From Streptomyces flaveus (GTDB lineage: Bacteria > Actinomycetota > Actinomycetes > Streptomycetales > Streptomycetaceae), in NCBI RefSeq assembly GCF_014647675.1, contig NZ_BMPQ01000015.1:123454-187453 (forward strand): a DNA stretch of 64,000 bases, given 5' to 3'. Shown piece after piece: positions 37,407 to 46,615 of this stretch. The position numbers and the translations under genes were made by a program. The notes under the pieces were generated by a model. The model worked only from the letters and a program-made list of their open reading frames with translations. It was not told where the DNA came from and did no database searches. Positions within the stretch are counted from its first letter, which is position 1; the number at the start of each line of letters is the position of its first letter.

Positions 37407-38300
37407 ATGCCGAACCTGCCCGATGCCGTGCTGTGGTCGATCCCCGCCTTTGTGCTGCTCACCGTGGTCGAAATGGTGAGCGTCCGGATCCATCCGGACG
37501 AGGAGGCCGCCGGGTACGAGGCGAAGGACGCAGTGACGAGCGTCTCCATGGGGCTGGGCAGCCTGGGCTTCGACCTGCTGTGGAAGATCCCGATCGTCGC
37601 CGTCTACACGGCCGTCCACGAGCTGACGCCCCTGCGCGTGCCCGTCCTGTGGTGGACCGTTCCGCTGATGCTGCTCGCGCAGGACTTCTTCTACTACTGG
37701 TCGCACCGTGGGCATCACGTCATCCGCATCCTGTGGGCCTGCCACGTGGTGCACCACTCCAGCCAGAAGTTCAACCTCACCACCGCGCTCAGGCAGCCGT
37801 GGACGACCTGGACCGTCTGGCCGTTCTACGTTCCTCTCGTCGCCCTCGGTGTGCATCCGGCGGCGCTCGCGTTCTGCTCGTCCGCGAACCTCGTGTACCA
37901 GTTCTGGATCCACACCGAGCGCATCGGGAAGCTGCACCGCGCCTTCGAGTTCGTCTTCAACACGCCCTCGCACCATCGGGTCCACCACGCCTCCCAAGGG
38001 GGCTATCTGGACCGGAACTTCGGCGGGATCCTCATCGTCTGGGACCGGCTCTTCGGCTCGTTCGTCCCGGAGACCGAGCGGCCGGTGTACGGGCTGACGA
38101 AGAACATCGACACCTACAACCCCCTGCGCGTCGCCACGCACGAGTACGCCGCCATCGCCAGGGACCTGCGCGCGGCGGGCAGTTGGCGTGAGCGGGCGGG
38201 GCGGGTGTTCCGGGGGCCGGGCTGGCAGCCGCCGACGCCGGTCGGTGCCGAGGAAGCGGCCGATCCGGTCACCAACGGATCGGCACCGGCAGTGCCGTAA
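37407..38300 (+). CDS. sterol desaturase/fatty acid hydroxylase family protein
   Basis: A 297-residue integral membrane di-iron oxygenase. Three histidine clusters typical of the superfamily are present: HRGHH near 99-103, HVVHHSS near 112-118 and HRVHHAS near 191-197. Four or so membrane segments surround them. Substrates may be lipids, carotenoids or hopanoid-like molecules; the exact one is unknown. The 3' end overlaps the convergent copD-like gene by 32 bases. The last 35 residues are Pro/Ala-rich and probably disordered. No companion lipid gene is adjacent, so the function remains open. Confidence 0.88.
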   Translation: MPNLPDAVLWSIPAFVLLTVVEMVSVRIHPDEEAAGYEAKDAVTSVSMGLGSLGFDLLWKIPIVAVYTAVHELTPLRVPVLWWTVPLMLLAQDFFYYWSHRGHHVIRILWACHVVHHSSQKFNLTTALRQPWTTWTVWPFYVPLVALGVHPAALAFCSSANLVYQFWIHTERIGKLHRAFEFVFNTPSHHRVHHASQGGYLDRNFGGILIVWDRLFGSFVPETERPVYGLTKNIDTYNPLRVATHEYAAIARDLRAAGSWRERAGRVFRGPGWQPPTPVGAEEAADPVTNGSAPAVP

Positions 38301-39285
38301 GCACGGCGGACACCGCGACCACCGCCCCCAGGGCGACGACTTCCGTCCGCGCGGGGGAGTAGGCGGTGAGCGGGTCGGTGGCCCTGCGCAGCCGTCGCCG
38401 CGCGCACAGGGCGAGGACGGCGACGGCGGCCACGAGGAGCAGCTTGGCGAGCAGGGTGCGCCCGTACGCCGTCGTCGTCAGCTGTTCCAGGACCGTGCCG
38501 GCCGGCATCCGGCGCAGGGTGCTGCCCACGCCCGTCATGGTGATCACGGCGAACAGAACGGCCGCCACGCGCGAGTAGAGCCCGAGAAGCGCGGCGCCCG
38601 CCTCCGGGTCGCGCCAGCGCCGCAGCAGGCGCAGGACGTGCAGCAGGCCGCCCGCCCACAGGGCCGCGCACGTCACATGTACGAGCGTCAGGCCCGAGCC
38701 GAGCAGTGGGCTGTACTCCGTGGTGGGATGGGCCCGCAGCGCCTCCGCGACGGCCACCGCGGCGAGCAGCCACACCTGGGTCGCCGGGCGCCGCGACAGG
38801 GCACACAGGCCCGCCACGACGAACGCGTTGACCTCCAGGAGCGCGAGCACGCCGTCCCGGGTCTCGTACAGGCCGCCGATGTCCATGTCGGAGAGCCGGC
38901 GCGGCACCAGGTTGCCGTTGGCCACGACCGAGGCGAGGCAGAGCGCGGCGACGAAACCGGCGCCCGCCGCGACGGGCGCCCAGCTGCGGGGCGTGTCGTC
39001 CAGGGGTGCCCCCGGCACACGGCGAGCCAGCCGGGCGGCGAACAGTTCGCCCGCCGAGACGCACACCGCCGCGAACAGGACCGTACGCAGCAGGGCGATC
39101 CCCCCGTCGGCGGGAACGGCGGCCTCCCCCGTGCCCCGCAGGGCGATGGGCGGCCCGAGGAGCGGGATCAGCGCGGCGAGGCCCACCAGGACGAGAGCGG
39201 CGACGGCCCGCCGCCCCCCGGCCGCGCTCACCCGGGCGGCGCCCACCTCACCGCCCGCGTCGGTACTCGGTCTTATCGAACTCAC
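38269..39285 (-). CDS. CopD domain membrane protein (copper-resistance D)
   Basis: A 338-residue polytopic membrane protein with about eight hydrophobic spans. The CopD core is visible in the second half: SPLLGSGLTLVHVTCAALWA with a conserved His/Trp pair, LYSRVAAVLFAVITMTGVGS and TAYGRTLLAKLLLVAAVAVLA. CopD-like proteins take part in copper uptake or delivery to periplasmic cuproproteins. In actinomycetes they often accompany a CopC/PCu(A)C protein, which is absent here. The start follows a Gly-rich cytoplasmic N terminus. Its stop lies inside the 3' end of the convergent desaturase gene. Confidence 0.85.
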   Translation of the reverse strand: MSSIRPSTDAGGEVGAARVSAAGGRRAVAALVLVGLAALIPLLGPPIALRGTGEAAVPADGGIALLRTVLFAAVCVSAGELFAARLARRVPGAPLDDTPRSWAPVAAGAGFVAALCLASVVANGNLVPRRLSDMDIGGLYETRDGVLALLEVNAFVVAGLCALSRRPATQVWLLAAVAVAEALRAHPTTEYSPLLGSGLTLVHVTCAALWAGGLLHVLRLLRRWRDPEAGAALLGLYSRVAAVLFAVITMTGVGSTLRRMPAGTVLEQLTTTAYGRTLLAKLLLVAAVAVLALCARRRLRRATDPLTAYSPARTEVVALGAVVAVSAVLTALPVPIRW

Positions 39286-39412
39286 CTCAGGATCTTCACC
39301 AGTCGTTCAGATCCGGGCAAGCCCTGGAGAACAACTGGTGCGGAACAACATTCCACCCCTGCATACGCCCCGACCGCCCGTACGACTCAGACCGGGCGCG
39401 GAACCTAGCCGC

Positions 39413-40783
39413 TCAGGTCCACCGCGCGGCATCCGCGCCCCATGGCCCCGGTGGCCGCGACCAGTTCTTCGGCCCACCCGCGAAGAACACCGGCGGAAGG
39501 GCGTACCGAAGCCGCCCCAGCCCGCTGTCCGTCTCGCTGAGCCAGGGGGCGGGGCTGTCGTACGTAGCGTCTGCGGGCCCCTCGCCCCGCGTGACCCCGT
39601 TCACCAGCCACCCCGCCGTCTGCGCCAGCGCCAGACGCACGAACCGCGTCCCGCCCTCCTCCAACTGCTCCGCGACCGCGCGCAGCACCCCGGCGGCCAG
39701 CAGATATCCCGTGCCGTGGTCGATGGCCTGGGCGGGCAGGGCGCCGGGCTTCTCCTCGGAACCCTCCAGCGCCGCGATGCCGGTCGCCACCTGCACCAGG
39801 CTGTCGAACCCGCGCCGCCCGCCCCACGGCCCGTACGCACCCCACGCGGACAGCTGCGCCACCACGATCCCGGGCCTGCGCTCGGCCAGCGCCTCCGGTG
39901 TGAGCCCGAAGCGGTCCAGGGCACCGGGGCGGTAGCCGGTCACGACGACGTCCGCCGAGGCGAGCAGCTCCTCGAAGGTGTGCCGGTCGGCCGTGAGATC
40001 GAGCGTGGCGGACTGCTTGCCGAAGCCCGTGTCCGCGTGCTGGTCGGCGAGTTCGGGCAGCCGTGGCGGGTCGACCCGCAGGACGTCCGCGCCGAGGAGC
40101 GCGAGGGTACGGGTCGCGACGGGGCCGGCGATGACGCGCGTGAGATCGAGCACGCGCAGTCCCGCCGCGGGCAACAGCGGATCACCGTCGAGGGGCGCGA
40201 GGACGCGTACCCCCGAGGAAGCCATCCGCCCCCGCTCCAGCAGCTCGCGCGCGGCCACTGCCGCGCCCTGCTCGTGCGAGGCCCACTCCTTGGCCGTACG
40301 CAGCGCCACGGCGAGCCCTCCGGCCGCGTACACGGCGCTCTCCACCTCCACGGCCGACCGCTCCGCGAGAGCGGCGCCCACGGCCTCCACGGACGCGTCC
40401 GCCGACAGCCCCAGAGCCCCGAGCAACCGCGCCCGATGATGCGGATAGTTCGCATGCGTACGCACCCAACCGTCCGCCGTACGCCAGAACCGCGACAGCG
40501 GCGCGAAAGTGACCGGCGCCCGTCCGTCCACGAGCAGATGCCGCTCACTCACGAACGCGGTGGCGACGGCTCCGTCATCGACCCGCACCGAAGGGACCTC
40601 CCGCCCGCTACGGCGCGCGCCGAGCTCAGCGGCCGCGAGCGCACACGCCCCCACACAGCCCCGCGCCAACTCCCGCACCGGCAACCGCGCCTCCAGCGCC
40701 CCGTCCCGTACGACCGCGGAGACCCGCGAGACCAGGGCGGGATCGCCGCCCAGCGCGGACCACAGGTACTCGATGTCAGCCAT
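39413..40783 (-). CDS. CoA transferase, CaiB/BaiF family III
   Basis: A 456-residue family III CoA transferase. The recognisable core begins at about residue 195 (GLRVLDLTRVIAGPVATRTL, LGADVLRVDPP, SATLDLTA) and runs through GYRPGALDRFGLTPEAL and VQVATGIAALEG to the end. The first 190 residues also look CaiB-like but correspond to the usual C-terminal half (FWRTADGWVRTHANYPHHRA), so the order appears permuted or duplicated. Substrate unknown. The ATG at 40783 was chosen because it precedes the first conserved residues; an upstream GTG-type start at 40834 would add 17 unsupported codons. Confidence 0.85.
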   Translation of the reverse strand: MADIEYLWSALGGDPALVSRVSAVVRDGALEARLPVRELARGCVGACALAAAELGARRSGREVPSVRVDDGAVATAFVSERHLLVDGRAPVTFAPLSRFWRTADGWVRTHANYPHHRARLLGALGLSADASVEAVGAALAERSAVEVESAVYAAGGLAVALRTAKEWASHEQGAAVAARELLERGRMASSGVRVLAPLDGDPLLPAAGLRVLDLTRVIAGPVATRTLALLGADVLRVDPPRLPELADQHADTGFGKQSATLDLTADRHTFEELLASADVVVTGYRPGALDRFGLTPEALAERRPGIVVAQLSAWGAYGPWGGRRGFDSLVQVATGIAALEGSEEKPGALPAQAIDHGTGYLLAAGVLRAVAEQLEEGGTRFVRLALAQTAGWLVNGVTRGEGPADATYDSPAPWLSETDSGLGRLRYALPPVFFAGGPKNWSRPPGPWGADAARWT

Positions 40784-40903
40784 GAGAGCACTATGCGGCG
40801 TTGACCGGTCACCACGGGAGGTGACTTGGATCACTCCATGCGAGAGCCGGGCGCCCCAAGGGCCGCCCGGCTCAACTCCCCGCAGGGAGGCACTGCTTGT
40901 CCG

Positions 40904-42442
40904 CTACTTCGTCACCGCGTCCAGCGCGTCGGCGGTGCCCCAGCCATAGAACCCGTTGCGGTTCTTGCCGCCCTCGCAGACCGCGTCGATCTTGCCGTCG
41001 CCGTCGATGTCGTACGGGTCGGTGCACGGTGTGGCGTCGGCCTCCGCGTACAGGAGGGCCTTCACCAACGCCGGCGGGGCGTACGGGTGCGTCGACTTGA
41101 TGAGCGCGGCCACGCCCGCGACGTGCGGGGAGGCCATCGACGTACCGGCCATGTAGCCCCACTTGCCGCCGGGCACCGGGCCCAGGATGAGGCCGCTGGT
41201 GGCGGGCGGAGCCGGGGTCTGGAACGCCGTCGAGTCGCCGCCGGGGGCCGCGATGTCGATGACGCCCAGGCCGTGGTTGGAGAAGGACGACTTGAGGCCC
41301 TTCGCGCCGGTCGCCGCGACCGTGACGACACCCGGCAACTGGGTCGGGATGTCAAGGCACTCGGACGGGTCGATCACACGGTCCGACGGGGTGGAGTCGT
41401 TCGGCGAGATCGTGTCGGTGATCTCGTCCGCCGCGAGGTCGAAGTTGTCGTTGCCCGCCGCAGCGACGTTGACCACACCCTTCCTCTCGGCGTACCGCGT
41501 GGCCCGGGAGTGGGCCTCGACGAGGGCCTTCTGGTCCGGGTCGTTCGTGCAGTTGAAGAGCCACGGGTCGGTGAAATAGCTGTTGTTGGTGACGTCCACA
41601 CCGTGCTCTGCCGCCCACATGAAGCCGCAGACGACGGCCTCCGTGTAGAAGAACCCGTCCGGGTTGGACACCTTGATGCCGGAGACCTTCACGCCCGGCG
41701 CGACGCCCGTGACGCCGACGCCGTTCTTGGCGGCCGCGATCTCACCCGCCACATGCGTGCCGTGCGGACTCTCGGCGGCGCTCGGCCGCCACGCCCCGTC
41801 GGCCGTGTCCGGCTTGCCCGACACGCAGTTGACCGACGCCTTGCGGTCGAAGTTGGGCGCGATGTCGGGGTGCGTGTCGTCCACGCCGGTGTCGATCACG
41901 GCGACTGTGACGTTCCGGCTGCCGAGCGACTTCTCGTGTGCCTTGTCCGCCTTGATGGCGGGCAGATCCCACTGCAGGGGCTCCAACGGGTCCTGTCCGG
42001 CCGCCGCTTCGACGTCCGCGACCTGCTCCGAGGTGAGCACCTTGGGCGTACCGACATCGGTCGTGGACTGCGCGGACAGCGGCGCCGTACGCGTCGCGCC
42101 CGCCGACTGAACACCGCGCACCTTGCGGATGGTCTTGGCGAAGTCGGCGTTCGACGAGTGGACGACGATCACGCCGATCTTGTCGTACGACGTCACGACG
42201 GTGCCGCCGGCCTTGCTGATGGCCTTCTTCACGTAAGAGGAAGTGCCGTGACCGGGACGGACGTTGACGACATAGCTGAGCGAGGTCGCCTCCGCCGAGA
42301 GGGCCGACAGCTGCGGCGCGGCGTCCTCGGCCGCCGGGGCCGCCGAAGCGCCGGTGTTCGGCAGGAAGACGAGTGCCGTCGCCATGGCCATCCCGAGCGG
42401 GATCGCCATGGCACGGCGGGAGCGCGTATGAGGCGCTGTCAT
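40904..42442 (-). CDS. secreted subtilisin-like serine protease (S8), copy 1
   Basis: A 512-residue exported protease. A Sec signal (basic start, hydrophobic stretch, ASAAPA near 30) is followed by an inhibitor-like propeptide (about 45-115; SKAGGTVVTSYDKIGVIVVH) and the S8 domain. The catalytic triad is intact: Asp in AVIDTGVDDTHPDI (near 181), His in HGTHVAGEIAA (near 228), Ser in GTSMASPHVAG (near 433). An oxyanion Asn lies in NVAAAGNDNFD. The C terminus ends with a short DIDGDGKIDA element resembling a Ca2+-binding loop. It shares high similarity and order with the next gene. Confidence 0.93.
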   Translation of the reverse strand: MTAPHTRSRRAMAIPLGMAMATALVFLPNTGASAAPAAEDAAPQLSALSAEATSLSYVVNVRPGHGTSSYVKKAISKAGGTVVTSYDKIGVIVVHSSNADFAKTIRKVRGVQSAGATRTAPLSAQSTTDVGTPKVLTSEQVADVEAAAGQDPLEPLQWDLPAIKADKAHEKSLGSRNVTVAVIDTGVDDTHPDIAPNFDRKASVNCVSGKPDTADGAWRPSAAESPHGTHVAGEIAAAKNGVGVTGVAPGVKVSGIKVSNPDGFFYTEAVVCGFMWAAEHGVDVTNNSYFTDPWLFNCTNDPDQKALVEAHSRATRYAERKGVVNVAAAGNDNFDLAADEITDTISPNDSTPSDRVIDPSECLDIPTQLPGVVTVAATGAKGLKSSFSNHGLGVIDIAAPGGDSTAFQTPAPPATSGLILGPVPGGKWGYMAGTSMASPHVAGVAALIKSTHPYAPPALVKALLYAEADATPCTDPYDIDGDGKIDAVCEGGKNRNGFYGWGTADALDAVTK

Positions 42443-42549
42443 GGGGGGTCTCCAGTTCGTTCGCTGTACGAGCGTTACGGGCCGTGCGGGGCCGGGTCCG
42501 AGGTGGGCTTCCGAAAGTGTCGTACGTCCGAAGTGGCCCACAAGCCCGC

Positions 42550-44073
42550 CTACTTGACCGCTCGCAGCGCGTTGACGATGCCGTAACCGTAGAAGCCGTT
42601 CACGCGCTTGCCGCCCTCACAGGTGGCGTCCACGACACCGTCGCCGTTACCGTCGTAGTCCGTCGGGCAGGCCTGGCTGTCCGCCTGCGCCTTCAGCAGC
42701 GCCTGGAGCTGGCCCGGAGTCGCCCACGGGTACTTGGACTTGAGCAGCGCGGCGACACCGGAGGCGTGCGGCGCCGCCATCGACGTGCCCTGCAGGTAGC
42801 CGTACGCGTTGTTCGGCATGGTGGACAGGATCCGGCCGTTCTTCGACGGGGTGTCCGGGATCTGGTAACGGTCTCCGCCCGGCGCCGCGATGTCGATGAC
42901 GCCCTTGCCGTACGTGGAGTAGTACGACTTGGTGTTGTTGACGCCGGTCGCGCTGACCGTGACGATGCCCGGTAGCTGGGTCGGCACGTCGAAGCACTCG
43001 TGCGGGTCGATGGTGCGGGTGACCGGGGTCGAGTCGTCGGGGCTGGAGTCGTCGACGATCGCGTCCGAGTCGAGGTCGTGGTTGGAGTTGCCCGCCGAGG
43101 CGAGGTGCAGGGTGCCCTTCTTCGTGGCGTACTGCTGGGCCCGGTTCACCGCGTCGACGATGGCCCGCTGGTCGGGGTCGTCCATGCAGTTGTAGAGCCA
43201 CGGGTCCACGTAGTAGCTGTTGTTGGTGATCTCGACGCCGTGGTCCGCGGCGAACACGAAGGCGCAGACGACGCTCTCCGGGTAGAACAGGCCGTTCGCC
43301 CGGTCGGTCACGTTGATGCTGGACACCTTCACGCCGGGCGCGACACCGGCCACGCCGACGTCGTTGCGTGCCGCGGCGATCTCACCGGCCACGTGCGTGC
43401 CGTGGTAATCCTCCGGGGTGTACGGACGCCAGGCACCCTCGCTGGTGTCCGCCACGCCGCCGTTGCAGTTGGCCGACTGGGAGGCGGAGAAGTTCGGTGC
43501 GATGTCCGGGTGGGTGTCGTCGACGCCGGTGTCGATCACGGCGACGGTGACCTTCTTGCTGCCCGGGTTGATCTTCGCGGCCTTGTCGGCGCCGATCGCG
43601 CGCAGGTCCCACTGGTCGGCCTCGAGGGGCTCCTCGGCGGCCGCACCCCTGGCCTCGACCTTGGCGGCCTCGGCAGCCGACAGAAGCTGCGCCGCACCCT
43701 CGTCCGTCGTCCCCGCCGGCGTCAGCGGCGTGGTGCGCGTCGCACCCGCGGACTGCACCCCGCGTACGGCACGAATCTGCTTGCCGAACTCCGCGTTGGT
43801 CGAGTGGACGACAATGACGCCGATCTTCTTGTACGTCGCGACAACCGTGCCGTCGGCCTTGGCTATCGCCTTCTTCACCGACTCGATCGTGCCGTGGTCC
43901 GTCTTCTTCGTGTTGACCACGTACGCGAGGTTCGGGCCCTCCTCTGCGGCCACGGCGGGCGCGTCGACCGGGGCGGCCGAGGCGACGCCCGGCAGGAAGC
44001 CGAGCGAGGCGGTGAGGGACAGCACGAGCGGCACGGCAAGCGCAAGACGGCGTCTGGAGCGCAGATGAGCCAT
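42550..44073 (-). CDS. secreted subtilisin-like serine protease (S8), copy 2
   Basis: A 507-residue paralogue of the downstream protease, upstream in the direction of transcription. Signal peptide LALAVPLVLSLTASLGFLPG ends with ASAAPVDAPA. The propeptide and the S8 domain follow in the same order, with Asp (AVIDTGVDDTHPDI, near 178), His (HGTHVAGEIAA, near 226) and Ser (GTSMAAPHASG, near 429). A NGDGVVDA loop is at the C terminus. 107 bases separate the two genes. Both most likely act in extracellular protein breakdown or processing during development; specificities are not visible from sequence. Confidence 0.93.
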   Translation of the reverse strand: MAHLRSRRRLALAVPLVLSLTASLGFLPGVASAAPVDAPAVAAEEGPNLAYVVNTKKTDHGTIESVKKAIAKADGTVVATYKKIGVIVVHSTNAEFGKQIRAVRGVQSAGATRTTPLTPAGTTDEGAAQLLSAAEAAKVEARGAAAEEPLEADQWDLRAIGADKAAKINPGSKKVTVAVIDTGVDDTHPDIAPNFSASQSANCNGGVADTSEGAWRPYTPEDYHGTHVAGEIAAARNDVGVAGVAPGVKVSSINVTDRANGLFYPESVVCAFVFAADHGVEITNNSYYVDPWLYNCMDDPDQRAIVDAVNRAQQYATKKGTLHLASAGNSNHDLDSDAIVDDSSPDDSTPVTRTIDPHECFDVPTQLPGIVTVSATGVNNTKSYYSTYGKGVIDIAAPGGDRYQIPDTPSKNGRILSTMPNNAYGYLQGTSMAAPHASGVAALLKSKYPWATPGQLQALLKAQADSQACPTDYDGNGDGVVDATCEGGKRVNGFYGYGIVNALRAVK

Positions 44074-44448
44074 GGGGTCTCCACATCATCCGGAAAAGGA
44101 ACCGGCCCGAACACAGGTGGTGCTCGGGCAGGTACATGACTTGAGTGGTGCAGTGGCGAAGCTATCTCCCGTGATCCCTGGCCAGCAACGACTTACAGGA
44201 AATGACTTCCGAAAGAACGGCCGTGCGTTGAACCGGTCTTGGCGTCGCCCCGTGACCTTGGGCAGGGGCGAGAGCACCAGCGAGCCCCTGTTGGATCACG
44301 CCCGTAAGGCCCTAACATCGCCACTCGGCCCACGTGATCCACACCTCCGTGAGGTCACAACACAGCCATGTCCAGAGCCAGTTCAACCCTTTACCCCCAT
44401 CCGCCCGCTTCCGATTCGGACGCCGCAACCGCAACGCGAGGAGACTCC
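44074..44448. other. 375-base divergent intergenic region
   Basis: This region separates the second protease gene (minus) from the DUF485-actP operon (plus). Apart from one promoter candidate on the plus strand (44291-44318), I see no gene, repeat or clear riboswitch in it. Confidence 0.5.
44291..44318 (+). promoter_or_regulatory. possible promoter of the DUF485-actP operon
   Basis: TTGGAT (44291-44296) and TAACAT (44313-44318) are separated by 16 bases and resemble -35 and -10 hexamers of the main vegetative sigma factor. The operon starts about 130 bases downstream. Confidence 0.4.
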
Positions 44449-44805
44449 GTGGCTACCGACGCACCGCCCCCCTCGAAATCCCAGCCTCACCTCCCCACCA
44501 CCGAGGAGTTCGTCGAGGTGCAGGAGAGCGCTGAGTTCGGTGAACTACGCCGCGCCCACCGCTCCTTCGCCTTCCCGCTCACCGTCGGCTTCATCAGCTG
44601 GTACCTGCTGTACGTCCTGCTGTCGAACTACGCGGGCGGCTTCATGGGCACCAAGCTGTTCGGCAACATCAACGTCGCCCTCGTCTTCGGTCTCGCCCAG
44701 TTCCTCACCACGTTCCTCATCGCCTGGTGGTACGAGCGGCACTCCTCCAGCAAGCTCGACCCCAAGGCCCACGCGATCAAGACCCGGATGGAGGGCGGCG
44801 AATGA
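44449..44805 (+). CDS. DUF485 domain membrane protein
   Basis: A 118-residue small membrane protein with a charged N-terminal region (about 1-45) and two membrane segments (about 47-67 and 83-105): AFPLTVGFISWYLLYVLLS, then VALVFGLAQFLTTFLIAW. DUF485 proteins are regularly encoded directly before acetate/solute symporters of the ActP type and are thought to assist them. The GTG start has GAGGAG at good spacing. Its stop overlaps the actP start as ATGA, so the two are co-translated. Confidence 0.9.
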   Translation: MATDAPPPSKSQPHLPTTEEFVEVQESAEFGELRRAHRSFAFPLTVGFISWYLLYVLLSNYAGGFMGTKLFGNINVALVFGLAQFLTTFLIAWWYERHSSSKLDPKAHAIKTRMEGGE

Positions 44806-46451
44806 GCCCCGCGATCACTCAGGTCCAGCTCGCCGCGAGTGAAGTGCAGCTCGCGGCGAACGAGGCCAGCGAGCACCGGCCGCTGATCATCTCCCTGTTC
44901 GCGGCCTTCGTCATCGCCACCCTCTTCATCACCGTATGGGCGGGCCGGCAGACCAAGGACGCCGCCGACTTCTACGCGGGCGGACGGCAGTTCAGCGCCT
45001 TCCAGAACGGACTCGCCGTATCCGGCGACTACATGTCCGCCGCGTCCTTCCTGGGCATCGCGGGCGCGATCGCCCTCTTCGGATACGACGGCTTCCTGTA
45101 CTCCATCGGCTTCCTGGTCGCCTGGCTGGTGGCCCTGCTCCTGGTCGCCGAGCCGCTGCGCAACTCCGGCCGCTACACCATGGGTGACGTGCTGGCGTAC
45201 CGCATGCGCCAGCGCCCGGTCCGTACGGCCGCCGGTACCTCCACGATCGTCGTCTCGATCTTCTACCTGCTGGCGCAGATGGCCGGCGCGGGCGTCCTCG
45301 TCTCGCTGCTGCTCGGCATCACCTCCGACGCCGGCAAGATCCTCATCGTCGCCCTCGTCGGCGTCCTGATGATCGTGTACGTCTCCATCGGCGGCATGAA
45401 GGGCACCACCTGGGTCCAGATGGTCAAGGCCGTGCTGCTCATCGGCGGCACCATCCTGATCACCTTCCTGGTGCTGCTGAAGTTCAACTTCAACATCTCC
45501 GACCTGCTCGGCACGGCCGCCGAGAACAGCGGCAAGGGCGCCGCCTTCCTGGAGCCCGGCCTCCAGTACGGCGCGACCGGCACCACCAAGCTGGACTTCA
45601 TCTCGCTCGGCATCGCCCTGGTGCTCGGCACCGCCGGCCTGCCGCACATCCTGATCCGCTTCTACACGGTGCCCAACGCCAAGGCCGCCCGGAAGTCCGT
45701 GAACTGGGCGATCGGCATCATCGGCGGCTTCTACCTGATGACCATCGCGCTCGGCTTCGGCGCGGCCGCGCTCATCTCGCAAAAAGAGATCACCGATTCC
45801 AACCCGTCCGGCAACACGGCGGCGCCCCTGCTCGCCCTGCACCTGGGCGGCGTCGACTCGGCCTGGGGCGCGATCCTGCTCGCCGTGATCTCCGCAGTGG
45901 CCTTCGCGACGATCCTCGCCGTGGTCGCCGGCCTCACCCTCGCCTCGTCCTCCTCGTTCGCCCACGACATCTATGCGAACGTCATCAAGAAGGGCAAGGC
46001 CACCGAGAAGGAGGAGGTCAGGGCGGCCCGTCTGGCGACCATCGGCATCGGCGCCGTCTCCATCCTCCTGGGTTCCCTCGCCCGCGACCTGAACGTCGCC
46101 GGCCTCGTCGCCCTCGCCTTCGCGGTCGCCGCCTCCGCCAACCTGCCGACGATCCTCTACAGCCTGTTCTGGAAGCGGTTCACCACCCAGGGCGCCCTGT
46201 GGTCGATCTACGGCGGTCTGATCGTGGCCGTCGGCCTGGTGCTGTTCTCGCCCGTCGTCTCCGGAGACCCCAAGGCGATGTTCCCCGACGTCGACTTCGC
46301 CTGGTTCCCGCTGAAGAACCCGGGCATCATCTCCATCCCGTTCGGCTTCCTGATGGGCTGGCTCGGCACCGTCCTGTCCAAGGAGGAGCCGGACACCGGC
46401 AAGTACGCCGAGCTGGAGGTGCGCTCGCTCACCGGTACCGGGGCCCACTGA
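44802..46451 (+). CDS. actP: cation/acetate symporter ActP-like (SSS family)
   Basis: A 549-residue sodium:solute symporter with about 13 membrane spans. The N-terminal block FYAGGRQFSAFQNGLAVSGD, then YMSAASFLGIAGAIALFGYD, is characteristic of ActP-like acetate/glycolate permeases. AGLPHILIRFYTVPNAKAAR and ILAVVAGLTLASSSSFAHDI are further family blocks with the likely Na+ site residues. The ATGA overlap with DUF485 fixes the start. Uptake of acetate or another short monocarboxylate is likely. A hairpin 15 bases past the stop terminates the unit. Confidence 0.92.
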   Translation: MSPAITQVQLAASEVQLAANEASEHRPLIISLFAAFVIATLFITVWAGRQTKDAADFYAGGRQFSAFQNGLAVSGDYMSAASFLGIAGAIALFGYDGFLYSIGFLVAWLVALLLVAEPLRNSGRYTMGDVLAYRMRQRPVRTAAGTSTIVVSIFYLLAQMAGAGVLVSLLLGITSDAGKILIVALVGVLMIVYVSIGGMKGTTWVQMVKAVLLIGGTILITFLVLLKFNFNISDLLGTAAENSGKGAAFLEPGLQYGATGTTKLDFISLGIALVLGTAGLPHILIRFYTVPNAKAARKSVNWAIGIIGGFYLMTIALGFGAAALISQKEITDSNPSGNTAAPLLALHLGGVDSAWGAILLAVISAVAFATILAVVAGLTLASSSSFAHDIYANVIKKGKATEKEEVRAARLATIGIGAVSILLGSLARDLNVAGLVALAFAVAASANLPTILYSLFWKRFTTQGALWSIYGGLIVAVGLVLFSPVVSGDPKAMFPDVDFAWFPLKNPGIISIPFGFLMGWLGTVLSKEEPDTGKYAELEVRSLTGTGAH

Positions 46452-46466
46452 GGTTCCCGTCCACCT

Positions 46467-46512
46467 CGCGGCCGCGTCGTAGATCTCTGGAGGTCTCCAC
46501 GACGCGGCCGCG
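46467..46512 (+). terminator. terminator after actP
   Basis: A perfect 14-base stem CGCGGCCGCGTCGT/ACGACGCGGCCGCG around an 18-base loop, 15 bases after the actP stop. Confidence 0.8.
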
Positions 46513-46615
46513 TCGCGTCCGGTGTGATCCGGCTGCCGTCGTTGTCAGTCCTGTCACGTAGGCTCGCTGGTGACTGGAATTCATATGAGTGTTCGCGCGA
46601 GTGGAGGGGGCCCAC

